64,000 bases of DNA from Bacteroidales bacterium (GCA_017428285.1 JAFRRE010000188.1:1-64000); one strand, 5' to 3'. Counted from the stretch's first letter, positions 9,301 to 17,556 are shown. Notes: generated by a model from the letters alone, not told the origin. Numbers and translations are program-made.

Positions 9301-9506
9301 GTATGCTGCCCATGGCCTTGGGGCGTGGCGAAGGCGCTGAGATGTGGAACTCGTTGGGCGTCACCGTGGCCTGGGGTCTTACCGTGTCCACTTTGATTAC
9401 CTTGTTACTGATTCCCGCGCTGTATTGCTCGTTGGAGACCCGTGCCGTGCGTAGAAAGAGAAGAAAAGCTGAGGAAGCATTGACGAAGACTGAAAATATT
9501 AGATAA
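6372..9506 (+). CDS. RND-family efflux permease (AcrB/HAE1 type)
   Basis: 1044 residues, the normal length for an AcrB-type proton-driven trimeric transporter. TM1 (about 13-30) starts after NNPVTTALI. The large periplasmic loops lie at about 35-330 and 555-870. The proton-relay pair DD in TM4 is in GMVVDDAIVVLENI (about residue 397), and the second-half signature GIVVKNGIVLIDY is in TM10-11 (about 935). Hydrophobic or amphiphilic compounds are typical HAE1 substrates. The two Asp residues in place of heavy-metal-type motifs argue against a CusA metal pump. The C terminus ends in a basic RRKRRK tail. A PII-like gene starts three bases downstream. Confidence 0.94.
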   Translation: MSLQRTAVNNPVTTALIFVAIAIFGIFSLMNLSINQFPNMETNFIMVMTSYPGASAADIETNISKTLENTLNAVPDLKHLSSTSRENTSVISLEFESGIDIETATNNVRDKLDMVRNYLPDGCTNPVLFKFNAEDMPIMLLSVTADESLNALDKIIDDRITTPLARVSGVGTVSANGAPIREIQVYVDPNKLEAYNLTLESISNTLATENRNVPAGYIDIGSNSYSLRIQKEFTSAKEMEDIVVGTRGNAPVYLRDVATVIDGSEERIQESYSNGRQGAMITIQKQTDANAVDVIKGIKKQLKVIEPTLPSDVKIGIIVDSSTNITNSITSLEHTILITFLIVMLIVFIFLGRWRATFIIVLAIPISLLASLIYLFATGNTLNIISMSALSIAIGMVVDDAIVVLENITTHIEKGEKPKEAAVHATQEVQLSVIASTLTMLAVFLPLTMIKGMTGVMFKQLGWIVSIIMVVSTIGALTLVPMMCSRMLVMNPHESKFHKALFRPINKGLDAISNGYAKLINWAVNHRKIVIISMLLLFIASVAIFAPNLKTEMMPKSDNGRLSINIELPAGTGQDVTGAFAKNLAKDFMAMPEVQICNFSFGQADSDNAFASMRSNGTHIISFNLNLGTKTERRKAGLRKTSEVADEIRAKLNAMPEIKKANVNEGGGGMGGMSTVQIEVYGYDFANTDNVANTLATKLRERGIMQVIVSRDEYSPEYQVDFDREKLALNGLNSTTAATYVKNRINGSVTSYYREDGDEYDIRVRYAPEFRKSIEDIENIKIYNSYGQAVRVGDLGEVVEALTPPNIQRKDRERMVSVTAVVGKGMVLSDVVKMAQEVIDETEIPSEIMTKIAGDYETQQEMFGDLTTLLILIILLVYIVMAAQFENMMKPFVIMFSVPFTFTGVFLGLWATNTALGAMAFVGILILMGIVVKNGIVLIDYTTLLEERGVEVKEATVQAARSRLRPILMTTLTTVLGMLPMALGRGEGAEMWNSLGVTVAWGLTVSTLITLLLIPALYCSLETRAVRRKRRKAEEALTKTENIR

Positions 9507-9509
9507 GCC

Positions 9510-9803
9510 ATGAAAGCGATATTGATCACATACAACCAAGCCTACTACGACGAAATCGCCAAGGTGCTGAACGACAACGGCACGAAAGGCTTCACCGAGT
9601 GGAATGAGATAAAAGGCCACGGTAGCGAGACGGGAGAGCCGCACTACGGCACTCATGCCTGGCCGACCTTGAACAATGCCATCATCAGCATCGTCGACGA
9701 CGACAAGGTGGACGGCATCCTCAACCAGCTGCACGAAAAAGACCTCAAGACCCCAGACTTGGGGCTGAGGGCTTTCTGCTGGGGGATTGAGAAGATGATT
9801 TGA
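9510..9803 (+). CDS. Small PII-like protein at the end of the efflux operon
   Basis: A 97-residue protein of alternating strand and helix pattern. The start MKAILITYNQAYYDEIAKVL and the later NAIISIVDDDKVDGILNQL resemble the ferredoxin-like PII/DUF3240 fold, in which small trimers bind a ligand and touch a membrane partner. No T-loop or ATP-binding signature of classical GlnB is seen. It starts three bases after the RND permease stop and must be co-transcribed and probably co-translated. I infer a regulatory or metal-sensing partner of the pump. The fold call is tentative. Confidence 0.6.
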   Translation: MKAILITYNQAYYDEIAKVLNDNGTKGFTEWNEIKGHGSETGEPHYGTHAWPTLNNAIISIVDDDKVDGILNQLHEKDLKTPDLGLRAFCWGIEKMI

Positions 9804-9824
9804 GGGAATGTCTAGTCTTGGTTT

Positions 9825-10115
9825 TTAAGCCAATGAGAGATGACGGCGTCTAAGGGCAGCAAGTACACTCTCGTATGCCAACGGATTGAGCCCCCTGAAA
9901 GTAGTACGAGCCTTCAATTCATCTAACGACATGGTTAGCAACAATTTGGCTATACACTCATCGGCGAATGAGTTGCTTACAACATCCACACCCGTGAAGT
10001 CGAGCAGCACTCGTTCCTCCCCTTCAAGCAAAGGCATAAGTCGCTCTCGCACTTGACATCCTAACTGTCGCGTACCTAAATTCTCTCCATAGTCTCTAAA
10101 ACTGAATGTTACCAT
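9825..10115 (-). CDS. STAS-like domain protein (DUF4325 type)
   Basis: This 96-residue protein contains the pattern VLLDFTGVDVVSNSFADECI (about residues 36-55). That is the strand-turn-helix of STAS-like DUF4325 domains, with Ser at the position phosphorylated in anti-anti-sigma proteins. Its start overlaps the end of the ATPase gene by seven bases, so the two proteins are coupled. By analogy with SpoIIAA/SpoIIAB partners, the ATPase could phosphorylate or be held by this protein, but that is inference. It converges on the efflux operon and has no visible effector next to it. Confidence 0.75.
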   Translation of the reverse strand: MVTFSFRDYGENLGTRQLGCQVRERLMPLLEGEERVLLDFTGVDVVSNSFADECIAKLLLTMSLDELKARTTFRGLNPLAYESVLAALRRRHLSLA

Positions 10116-10762
10116 AGTTCCTCCAATTCGTTATCTTTTAAAAACAGTTCATTGTATTGTTCCGCAGGATTGGTGCGGTTGGCCACAACCTTGCCTGGAT
10201 CGATTTCCTTGTCGGTCCGCAACTGGAGGTAGACAATAGTTCCTTGCCAAGCGTCACTTTCGATGACCAAGTACTTACTCTCTTTCCAGCTAAGTGTGTG
10301 ATTGCCAGATCGAATATCAAACCGCAGTCCTGCATCTTTGGCAAGTAATGAAGTGGTGTAAAGGCCAAAGCCCATTCCCTTGCCGTCGGTGACAGAGTCT
10401 CTGATGCATATCTCCAATGCTTCAGGTTCAGTCAATTTGCTATACTTCTCATTTTCAGCCAAAGATGTACGGATGCCTTGTCCGTCGTCAGCCACGAGCA
10501 GGCTCAAAGTGTGACCCTCAGGATCGTAATGGGAAATAACAGAGCCAAGTTCCTTTCCCGAGTGTGTTAGCACATTGTCGAGAATTTCATAGAAACAATA
10601 GCTCAACGCCTGTAGCAGTGTAGTCTCAATATTCATGTGATGTGTCAGCGTTTCGATTACCCGCTGATACACGGTGTAGATGTTTTTCTCATCGAAAACA
10701 TCAATAGTCACATCGTTGCTATTCGATGCGAAATACTGTTTTATTAGAGATGACACATTCAT
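10109..10762 (-). CDS. GHKL-fold ATP-binding protein (anti-sigma-kinase-like)
   Basis: About 217 residues from MNVSSLIKQ. A GHKL ATP-binding site is clear: N box CFYEILDNVLTHSG (about 68-81), G1 box VADDGQGI (about 105) and G2 box GKGMGFGLYTTSLLA (about 138). There is no His-phosphotransfer domain, no receiver and no membrane segment, so it resembles stand-alone switch kinases such as SpoIIAB or RsbW rather than a sensor kinase. It overlaps the STAS-like gene by seven bases. A TATTTTTG box (10790-10797, minus) lies 27 bases before this start, so the shorter start is preferred. Confidence 0.8.
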   Translation of the reverse strand: MNVSSLIKQYFASNSNDVTIDVFDEKNIYTVYQRVIETLTHHMNIETTLLQALSYCFYEILDNVLTHSGKELGSVISHYDPEGHTLSLLVADDGQGIRTSLAENEKYSKLTEPEALEICIRDSVTDGKGMGFGLYTTSLLAKDAGLRFDIRSGNHTLSWKESKYLVIESDAWQGTIVYLQLRTDKEIDPGKVVANRTNPAEQYNELFLKDNELEELW

Positions 10763-10789
10763 AGAAGACCTTATTTCCCTTTTGCAGCG

Positions 10790-10797
10790 CAAAAATA
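10790..10797 (-). promoter_or_regulatory. -7 box of the ATPase/STAS-like pair
   Basis: TATTTTTG on the minus strand, 27 bases before the ATG at 10762. No good TTTG at the -33 distance. Confidence 0.5.
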
Positions 10798-10945
10798 CAA
10801 TTTTTTGGGCAAACAGAGAAAAACCAGAAATATATCGGCAATTATTGGAATTCCGTCGTTCTTCCGAGACGCAATGAATAGCAAACGCGAATTACCATAA
10901 ATGAACCACGAATTTCACATTAATCTTGCAGCTGACGCAATTGTC

Positions 10946-11005
10946 CGTTTTTGCATTGCAAATGCTATTATTCTACATTTCCACATTACAAATACGGAAG
11001 AACGG
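10946..11005. repeat. Module B copy 1 (diverged), after type III res
   Basis: It contains GCATTGCAAATGC and a degenerate second hairpin (TTCCACATTACAAATACGGAAGAACGG). It aligns with the four better copies at 35.2, 36.3, 37.3 and 39.8 kb. It ends 15 bases from the stop of the res gene. Confidence 0.6.
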
Positions 11006-11020
11006 GAACTGAGCTATTCT

Positions 11021-13987
11021 TTAATTTACAGATTCTAGACTCAACAATTCGGTAACGATTTCTTTAATCCTCTTGTTATTGATTTGCATCTCGAACTTTA
11101 CCTCATATCCATCCAACCGAAGTTGTTCGAAAAGGACCTTGGCGCAATCTATCTTGACTTGCTCCGTAGGGCGCAATGAAGTTTTCCCTTCTACTCCTTT
11201 GGTCTCTATGACTATATTCAACTCTTTTTTCCCGTCTTTTCTCTGCACCACATACATGAAATCAGGACTATAGTTGCCGATGACTGTTGGGATGGCTATG
11301 CTTCGGCGCGGTATCTTTCCAAAGACAACAACACCTTCGACATCAGCCATTATGTTTTTCTTCTCTAAATCAGAATCGAATGCGATACCCTCATAAAGAT
11401 ATTTTTCCGAAGGATTTCCCGTTTCCATAGAAATGCCTATCAGTCCTTGTGCAATCTCTGGTTTCAGTTTGCCACTGATGTCAGTAAGCGCAGTTTCAAC
11501 TGAATTGTAATCGGCCTGCTTGTATTTCAGCAATCCCTTGATATTAGCAATCTTCCAATCGTTGAACTGCGAAATGAAATTGGTCATCGAACTTTCGTTG
11601 ATTAAAGTATCAGTATAAGACTTATTGTCCTTGAAATACTCCATTACTTTTTGATGCACCAACCTAATTGGCAAAGAAGTTGCCCTGCTGATACGTTTAA
11701 GGAACTCGTTATAGGGGATTGCTTTGCCATGCATCTCATATTGAACACTTGAACCACTTGCGACAAAAGCTCCATAATCGTTGGTTTTAACTTGTTCTCT
11801 TTTGCTTTCAACCGTTACAAAAGTAAATGCGCCTTTTTCTAAATGAAACTCTTTCTCAACCTTTTCATTCAATTGCTTTTCAAAGAATAAGATGTATTTC
11901 TGATTGATCTTTTTCCACAATTCTTTCAACTCATCATAACGCTCAGGACGTATTTTAACCATATTGGTCGCCTTCTTGTTTCGGTCGACAATTTTGGTTT
12001 TGTTTACAGTATTAAACTCTGGATATTCATCGTAAAACTCCGTAATCTTATCAGTTATAATGTTTTTATTGGTATCAACAAAACCTTTCAATAACATTTC
12101 AGCAAATAGTCTAATTGCATCTGTCTTGCGCAATAGTGCCGCTCTCTCCAAATCAGCATCGGTAATGGCCAAAACGGTTCCTGTCGAAGTCGTATCTCCA
12201 TTGATTTCCGCTACTAATCTCTCTGCGAAGTCTGCTTCCTTGAAATCTACGATATAGTTGAGCATAAACTCCTCATTGCTGATACGATTGCCGAACTCAT
12301 CAACTGGAAGTCGTAATCCACGCCCAACTTCTTGAATCTTGCTGATTTCGCTGCCACTCGAACGAAGTTTAGTAATGGTAAATACATTTGGATTGTCCCA
12401 ACCTTCTTTTAATGTCCATTTTGAGAATAAAAACCTTCTAATGTTCCATTTTCCATCAGATGTTTTAAACGAAAGGAGCCCTTTTTTATTCCGCAAAATG
12501 TCATCAACTTCTTGAGCCACTGCCTCGTCACTGTCACTATTATCTTGAGCGAAGTAGCCTGCTGAACAATCTTGCAGATGCAACAGACTCTCATTCAAAA
12601 AATCAGCATAATCAGCCGAGTTTTGCTGTTTCAGTTCAAGTTCAATCCGCTCCTTCAACAGCCGGTCAAAAGCCTCGCGCAGCCATGCGCCATTTCCATC
12701 TTTATCGCCTCTGAATGAAACAATGTCGTCAATAAAAAACAAGGCCAACGTTTTGATGCGTTGAGAACGGTTAAAGTTGTTTCTCTCTGTTTCAAAATGT
12801 CGTTCTATAGCCAATTTCATCATGGCTTCTTGATAGGATGCGGCAAACAAGGTGACATCAAACTCTTCCCCTTTGCGTTTGGTTTGTCCGTTGCTGAAAT
12901 CCACAAAGTCTTTCCCGATGTTTTCAACCGTCATCCCTTCCATGTCAAGCGAAATGGATCCCAACGAATCACCTTTGTACAATATATGGGATTTCATCTC
13001 CAAAGCGGTTATATGGCTTAGTGTGACCGAATTTTTGTCATCAATGGAAAGCACCCTAATCTTTTCATTTTTGCCACTGGGCGACTCGAAATGCTCCTTT
13101 GCCACACCCTTAATCAGATTCTGGTTGAAAGCCTGACATGAATTCAAGTTATAGAGCAAGTTGTCGTAGTCTTTTCTCGTGTTTTTGTTTTTGCCCCTCC
13201 CTACTGTAATCTCAGGGAAAGTGGCTCCAAAGCGGATGACACATTGTGGGTGAATGTTTTCCATGATAACCGAATACGCCTTTTGATCGCGGGAAAAACG
13301 ATGTGGTTCGTCGATGATGACAAACGGACGGGTAGCTTTCAATGCATCCAAGGGACGGTAAAAGCCTTGCGCACCGTAATCATAATCATCGCGTCCAAGC
13401 AAACCATCTTTTCTGTCGGTCAGCAACGCCATATTGACCAGCAGCACATAGATTTGGTTTGTCGTCTGGCTTGACCCATCCACAAAAGCCCTAACCACCG
13501 ATGGGAAGAACTTTTTGCCTTTCTTGATTTGCATGGCTTTCAGCGTACACAAAACAATCTCGGCATTGTAGCCACAAGTGTTGCTGAAATGCCTTCTCAC
13601 ATCGGCATCACCCAAAAATGACTTCGCTCCTTCCTTGATAGCCAATGTCGGTACAGCCACGATGAATTTATTGATGCCATATCGTTTATGCAACTCGTAT
13701 ATCGTGTGTGTATAAACGTAGGTCTTTCCCGTGCCAGTCTCCATCTTGATGTCAAGCGTAAGACACTCTTGTGAAACGACTGGCTTGCGGAATTCTGCAT
13801 CCACATTGTACTGTGTATCCGACTGAATAAGTTTAATGTTGTCTTTTATTTTTACATCAGACAAATCAACTTTAGGGTTCTCATAGAGTTGCACTGGCTT
13901 ACCAATCATTACCTCGTCGAAAACCTTGACGATGGCATCCACAGCTTTTTGCTGGTGTTCCAGCCCGCTTTGATATTTGATTTCCAT
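11021..13987 (-). CDS. res: Type III restriction enzyme, Res subunit
   Basis: 988 residues, a normal length for Res subunits. The SF2 helicase motifs are in order: Walker A METGTGKTY (about residue 81), the DEAH-like box IIDEPHR (about 224), FGATF (motif III region, about 253), and the late EVGRGLRLP (motif VI, about 565). The C-terminal nuclease domain shows PD...(I)ETKG, in GNYSPDFMY and IVIETKG (about 905-935), which matches the PD-(D/E)xK endonuclease of type III enzymes. It translocates or switches on DNA and cuts when paired with Mod. Its ATG overlaps the mod stop (TAATG), so translation is coupled. A module B repeat follows the stop. Confidence 0.95.
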   Translation of the reverse strand: MEIKYQSGLEHQQKAVDAIVKVFDEVMIGKPVQLYENPKVDLSDVKIKDNIKLIQSDTQYNVDAEFRKPVVSQECLTLDIKMETGTGKTYVYTHTIYELHKRYGINKFIVAVPTLAIKEGAKSFLGDADVRRHFSNTCGYNAEIVLCTLKAMQIKKGKKFFPSVVRAFVDGSSQTTNQIYVLLVNMALLTDRKDGLLGRDDYDYGAQGFYRPLDALKATRPFVIIDEPHRFSRDQKAYSVIMENIHPQCVIRFGATFPEITVGRGKNKNTRKDYDNLLYNLNSCQAFNQNLIKGVAKEHFESPSGKNEKIRVLSIDDKNSVTLSHITALEMKSHILYKGDSLGSISLDMEGMTVENIGKDFVDFSNGQTKRKGEEFDVTLFAASYQEAMMKLAIERHFETERNNFNRSQRIKTLALFFIDDIVSFRGDKDGNGAWLREAFDRLLKERIELELKQQNSADYADFLNESLLHLQDCSAGYFAQDNSDSDEAVAQEVDDILRNKKGLLSFKTSDGKWNIRRFLFSKWTLKEGWDNPNVFTITKLRSSGSEISKIQEVGRGLRLPVDEFGNRISNEEFMLNYIVDFKEADFAERLVAEINGDTTSTGTVLAITDADLERAALLRKTDAIRLFAEMLLKGFVDTNKNIITDKITEFYDEYPEFNTVNKTKIVDRNKKATNMVKIRPERYDELKELWKKINQKYILFFEKQLNEKVEKEFHLEKGAFTFVTVESKREQVKTNDYGAFVASGSSVQYEMHGKAIPYNEFLKRISRATSLPIRLVHQKVMEYFKDNKSYTDTLINESSMTNFISQFNDWKIANIKGLLKYKQADYNSVETALTDISGKLKPEIAQGLIGISMETGNPSEKYLYEGIAFDSDLEKKNIMADVEGVVVFGKIPRRSIAIPTVIGNYSPDFMYVVQRKDGKKELNIVIETKGVEGKTSLRPTEQVKIDCAKVLFEQLRLDGYEVKFEMQINNKRIKEIVTELLSLESVN

Positions 13988-16074
13988 TAGTAACGAATGT
14001 CAAGGTTCATATTCAGGTTCTTTGCGCTGTCGCTCAAGGTGGCGAGGTTTTTTCTCAGCATCTCCACTTGTGTGAAAGAAAAACTGTATCCAAACAGCAC
14101 AATGTTTTGAGGGTTGAATGATGGATCGCTATGGTATTTGTCAATCAGGGCAATCATGGCATTTTCATCAAAGTACTCGCCTTCAACGAAGTAAAGATGG
14201 CTTCCGCAATGATAAGCTGTGTAGTCCGCCAATTTCAATTCCGATACGTTTGCCCCAAAGCCATAGCCGTCTTTCACACACCAAGTTTCCAAAACGGTAT
14301 CCTTGCCAAACGATTGAAGGATGTCACCTTCACCAAACAAACCTGTTGGGTCGAAAGTTTCCATCTTGTCCAATGTGTTTTGAGGCACATCTTGCAGGGT
14401 GTAGTGCTTGAAGCCGAAATCAATCTTTTCAAATATCGTCTGTTTATTTGCTATTTCATTCTTCAACTCTTCAATTTCCTTATTCAATGTGGTATCACCA
14501 TTATCAAATAATTTCTTTTGTTGACCTTTGGAGGAAAGCTCTTTTTCCTTGTCTTTTATCGCATTTTGTTTTGAGATTATTTCATCCTCCATCTCCTTTC
14601 GGATTATTGCGGCAGCTCTGCGAATGCGTTCATAGCCAACATAATCTAATGTATGAGGCTTTTTAATGTCATCACAAACTTTTATAGAGTTCATTATACG
14701 CTCTCGGTTGTCATCATTAGCGTTCTTCAAACTTTCATCTAAATCTTCAGGAAGTTGAATTGCTATGTATTTAACATTTATTTCAAATTCAGAACAAAAC
14801 GACAAAACAGCATGCGCCGTTGTCGCTGAACCAGAAAAGAAGTCCAACACATAACAATCATCTTTGGTACCCAATTCCAAAATACGTTTTATCAAACCCA
14901 CTGGCTTAGGATTAGAAAAAACCGACTTCCCTTCAAATACCTTTTTCAATAATTCTGTTCCATTTGTGGTTGTTTCTACATCTGTCCACAATGTTTTAGA
15001 AACACTTCCTCTTTCTTTTGCTTCCCATTTAAAGCGTTTTCTTTGCGGACCTGCTTCACCTGAGACACCAAAAACGATTCTGTTATCTTTGAGTAATTCT
15101 TGAAAATGTTCATAATCATTTTTCCAACTTGAACCAGGATTTGGACGATATTTCACGCCAGTTTTTGGATTTACTATTTCATATTGCTGATTAGCTCGGT
15201 AGCCACCCACCTGAAACGGATCTGCCTTCCATGGACCTCGTAAATCGTTGTCTGGATTAAGAAACCCTTCTCCATTATCTTCCAATCTAAACTCAGTCCT
15301 ATTTTTTACGAAATAGCTCTTATCATTGAAATACACTAAGGTATGTGTGTGAGAAACTGAGATTAAAGCTGTATTGGTCACGGACTTTGTTGAGTTCCAA
15401 ATTAAGTCAGTTAGAAAATTCTCCTCACCCCAAATACTATCACACAACAATTTTAGATTTGCCTGCTCATTGTCATCAATGGAAATGAAAATCACTCCAT
15501 CTTCGGTCAGCAAGTCTTTGGCAAGCATCAGACGTGGTGCCATAAACATTAGCCATGCGGAATGTGAGGCGGAACCACGACGGGCAAGGTCAAGAATGCG
15601 CTTTGCTTTTTCCTCACTAACGCCCAACTTGGTTTGGATTTGTTCCTTGGTGAAAGTGAACTTGTCGTTATACACAAAGCCGTCGCTGCCCGTATTATAC
15701 GGCGGGTCGATATAGATGCATTTGATGCTGTTGCTATACGATTTCAGCAAGTGCTTCAGCGCGTCCAAATTATCACCGCTGATATAAACATTCTGGCTGT
15801 TGCAGTTCTCCGGCTTGGCATTGTGCTCAAGGTCGGGCTGAATGACAGTTTCCGTTTCGGTACTGGCAATTAGGTTGGCGTAATTCTTTCCGAGGAAGTT
15901 CAATTCATAGCCTTCATGGGTCACATCCACTTCAGTTTGAACCAGCTGTTGGAACTTTTCCATATCAAATTGGCCTTCCTTGTTGAAGCATTGTGGAAAA
16001 TCGGCGTGAAGTTTCGACATGATTCTGTCGTTAGGTTGCACCTTCTCGTTTTGAGCCATTATGTCTTTAATCAT
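13987..16074 (-). CDS. mod: Type III site-specific DNA methyltransferase, Mod subunit
   Basis: About 695 residues from MIKDIMAQ. Catalytic motif IV DPPYNTG (about 126-132) precedes the AdoMet-binding motif I DFFSGSATT (about 410). This is the beta-class order of type III N6-adenine methyltransferases. The variable target-recognition region lies between the two motifs, and the C-terminal third includes a helical coiled stretch rich in Lys and Glu (about 490-560). It recognises the target for both methylation and restriction. An in-frame ATG 15 bases further on (MAQNEK) is an alternative start. No homopolymer or short tandem repeat was seen near the start, so phase variation of the known mod type is not evident. 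Confidence 0.95.
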   Translation of the reverse strand: MIKDIMAQNEKVQPNDRIMSKLHADFPQCFNKEGQFDMEKFQQLVQTEVDVTHEGYELNFLGKNYANLIASTETETVIQPDLEHNAKPENCNSQNVYISGDNLDALKHLLKSYSNSIKCIYIDPPYNTGSDGFVYNDKFTFTKEQIQTKLGVSEEKAKRILDLARRGSASHSAWLMFMAPRLMLAKDLLTEDGVIFISIDDNEQANLKLLCDSIWGEENFLTDLIWNSTKSVTNTALISVSHTHTLVYFNDKSYFVKNRTEFRLEDNGEGFLNPDNDLRGPWKADPFQVGGYRANQQYEIVNPKTGVKYRPNPGSSWKNDYEHFQELLKDNRIVFGVSGEAGPQRKRFKWEAKERGSVSKTLWTDVETTTNGTELLKKVFEGKSVFSNPKPVGLIKRILELGTKDDCYVLDFFSGSATTAHAVLSFCSEFEINVKYIAIQLPEDLDESLKNANDDNRERIMNSIKVCDDIKKPHTLDYVGYERIRRAAAIIRKEMEDEIISKQNAIKDKEKELSSKGQQKKLFDNGDTTLNKEIEELKNEIANKQTIFEKIDFGFKHYTLQDVPQNTLDKMETFDPTGLFGEGDILQSFGKDTVLETWCVKDGYGFGANVSELKLADYTAYHCGSHLYFVEGEYFDENAMIALIDKYHSDPSFNPQNIVLFGYSFSFTQVEMLRKNLATLSDSAKNLNMNLDIRY

Positions 16075-16115
16075 CACTCTACGTTTATCGTTCCGTCGAC
16101 TCCCCAGCACGGTTG

Positions 16116-16158
16116 CCCTAAAAAGAAAAACGTGGGAATCTTGTTACTCGCTCCCACG
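16116..16158 (-). terminator. Minus-strand terminator upstream of mod
   Basis: CGTGGGA (16131-16137) and TCCCACG (16152-16158) pair. On the minus strand the stem is followed by a T-rich run (16130-16116). It would end transcription from the gene remnant upstream and isolate mod-res. Confidence 0.6.
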
Positions 16159-16174
16159 GTTCGAGGTCTTCGCA

Positions 16175-16315
16175 TTACCTTCCATTGTAAGATTGAGCAA
16201 CGCGAAAGCCCACGTTAGGATATGCTTGATGAAAATCAATAACATACCAACGCAGGCGTTCACTGCTGCTTTTTTCTTTGACAATAGAATTCAAAAGTTG
16301 CGAAGTTTCGAACCG
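16175..16315 (-). pseudogene. Decayed gene end with an FGE/SUMF1-like C terminus
   Basis: An open stretch of 46 codons between two stops lacks a start codon and ends in AYPNVGFRVAQSYNGR. The GFRVA ending is typical of formylglycine-generating-enzyme/SUMF1-type and related secreted Bacteroidetes domains. The upstream part of the domain is absent. A hairpin terminator follows 17 bases later, so the natural 3' end of a gene seems preserved while its body has been lost, probably when the restriction-modification genes arrived. It could also be chance similarity over a short stretch. Confidence 0.45.
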
Positions 16316-16485
16316 TCAAATGAAAACGTCAGTAAACGTCTTTCTATAAATATGTCTGTACCGTTGTTTTCAACGAGTACGAGGCAAAAATAAGGAAAAA
16401 AACAATTAAAAAGGAAAACACATTATAATTCGAATAAGAAAAGAACGGTTTTCCTGAACTCATGCTCATTGGCGCTCGAGTATAG

Positions 16486-17448
16486 TCACCCCACCATCCC
16501 CAAAATCACCTCAGGCGCAATGCTCATTTCAGTAACCGCGCAAAGTCCCGCACCCATATCCTTCAAACTGGCTCCTAACAGATAGACTTTATCGTCGATG
16601 ATCAGGAAACGGTCATGGTTGCGGTGTAGCAGTTGGATGAACTCAATTTCGGGATATTGGACGTTGTGTTTCTTCAAGTCGGTGAGGAATTGTTCATTAT
16701 AACGTGTGTGGATGGTCGCCTTTACTCCATCGGCCCGTTTTGTCAGCATGGAGAGCACCCTGTCGTCAACGAAGTTGTCAATTAGGACAATCCTTTTACG
16801 GGCGCTCCGAACGAGGTCGGAGATATAAGTCCATGCGTCCCAGACACAGCCAGTCGCAAAAACCTGTTCAGGAAGCAACTTTGGAGAATGTTCTTCTATC
16901 TTGTCAAGAATCAAATCAATTTTTTCATCTGTTTCGATTTGATGCCTTTCCAGATGGGCTATACGCATCAAAACGGCAGCATTCTGAATCATAAACCGTC
17001 GCATGGCAACAAAGGCATTCATAATCTTGATGCTTGTTTCAATGGCTTTCTTGCTATGTAAAACAGTTGACAATTGGCCTATTCCCTGTTCGGTGAAAGC
17101 ATATGGCAGAGTAGGTCGATACTTCAGTGAAGCAAGGTGGTTGCAATTTGCAACTACCTCATTCCGTTCTTCTACTGTCAAAACAAAACGAAAACTGCTT
17201 GGAAACCTATCTGAATTACGATTAGCCTGCTGATTTAAACGTTTAGTTGTTACACAATATAACTTTGCAACATCTTGATCAATAATGACCTGCTCTCCTC
17301 TTATCGTGATGATAAGCTTTTCAATTTCGGTTTGGGTGATAACTGATTCCGTGTTCTCAAGCTTATCGCATTTTGCGACATCCTTTTCGAACTGGTCGCA
17401 ATTTGCGACCAGTTTTTGTACGTTGTCTTTTGTCGTTTTCTTTGCCAT
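16486..17448 (-). CDS. ORF6N-domain protein with PLD-like C terminus
   Basis: 320 residues. The ORF6N DNA-binding domain (about 45-150) is recognisable from IITIRGEQVIIDQDVAKLY, LNQQANRN-RFP and LPYAFTEQG. ORF6N proteins are phage- and island-associated regulators. The C-terminal part (about 205-318) contains NHDRFLIIDDKVYLLGASLKD, a phospholipase-D-like HxD...G(S/A)S half site (His and Asp, without the usual Lys), suggesting a nuclease-like or degenerate PLD fold. The coding sequence holds three GC-rich palindromes, two of them encoding a VANC(D/N) motif. It sits upstream of the type III system but is separated from it by a terminator. Confidence 0.82.
   Translation of the reverse strand: MAKKTTKDNVQKLVANCDQFEKDVAKCDKLENTESVITQTEIEKLIITIRGEQVIIDQDVAKLYCVTTKRLNQQANRNSDRFPSSFRFVLTVEERNEVVANCNHLASLKYRPTLPYAFTEQGIGQLSTVLHSKKAIETSIKIMNAFVAMRRFMIQNAAVLMRIAHLERHQIETDEKIDLILDKIEEHSPKLLPEQVFATGCVWDAWTYISDLVRSARKRIVLIDNFVDDRVLSMLTKRADGVKATIHTRYNEQFLTDLKKHNVQYPEIEFIQLLHRNHDRFLIIDDKVYLLGASLKDMGAGLCAVTEMSIAPEVILGMVG
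17135..17414. repeat. Palindromes inside the ORF6N gene
   Basis: At 17390-17414 two 12-base arms (AACTGGTCGCAA and its exact complement) flank one T. At 17135-17159 similar arms (AGGTGGTTGCAA) flank one T, with one mismatch. A third short one (TCGCA-TTT-TGCGA) lies at 17366-17378. All share the centre GCAATTTGC or a close variant. Confidence 0.75.
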
Positions 17449-17528
17449 ATCTATTCCTTTTTAAATGATACCGCAAAGAAACAACATCCTTCAAGACAAA
17501 GCCGGTGAACAAACGTTTGTAGTCGATA

Positions 17529-17556
17529 GCTGTCGTTTGCTGTCGTTTGCTGTCGG
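17529..17556. repeat. Short tandem repeat GCTGTCGTTT
   Basis: Two full decamer units and a partial third (GCTGTCGG). They lie in the spacer between the ORF6N start and the ABC-F stop. Role unknown. Confidence 0.55.

Noticed and set aside
13987..16074. Phase-variable mod gene
   Set aside because: No homopolymer or short tandem repeat was seen in the first part of the reading frame.
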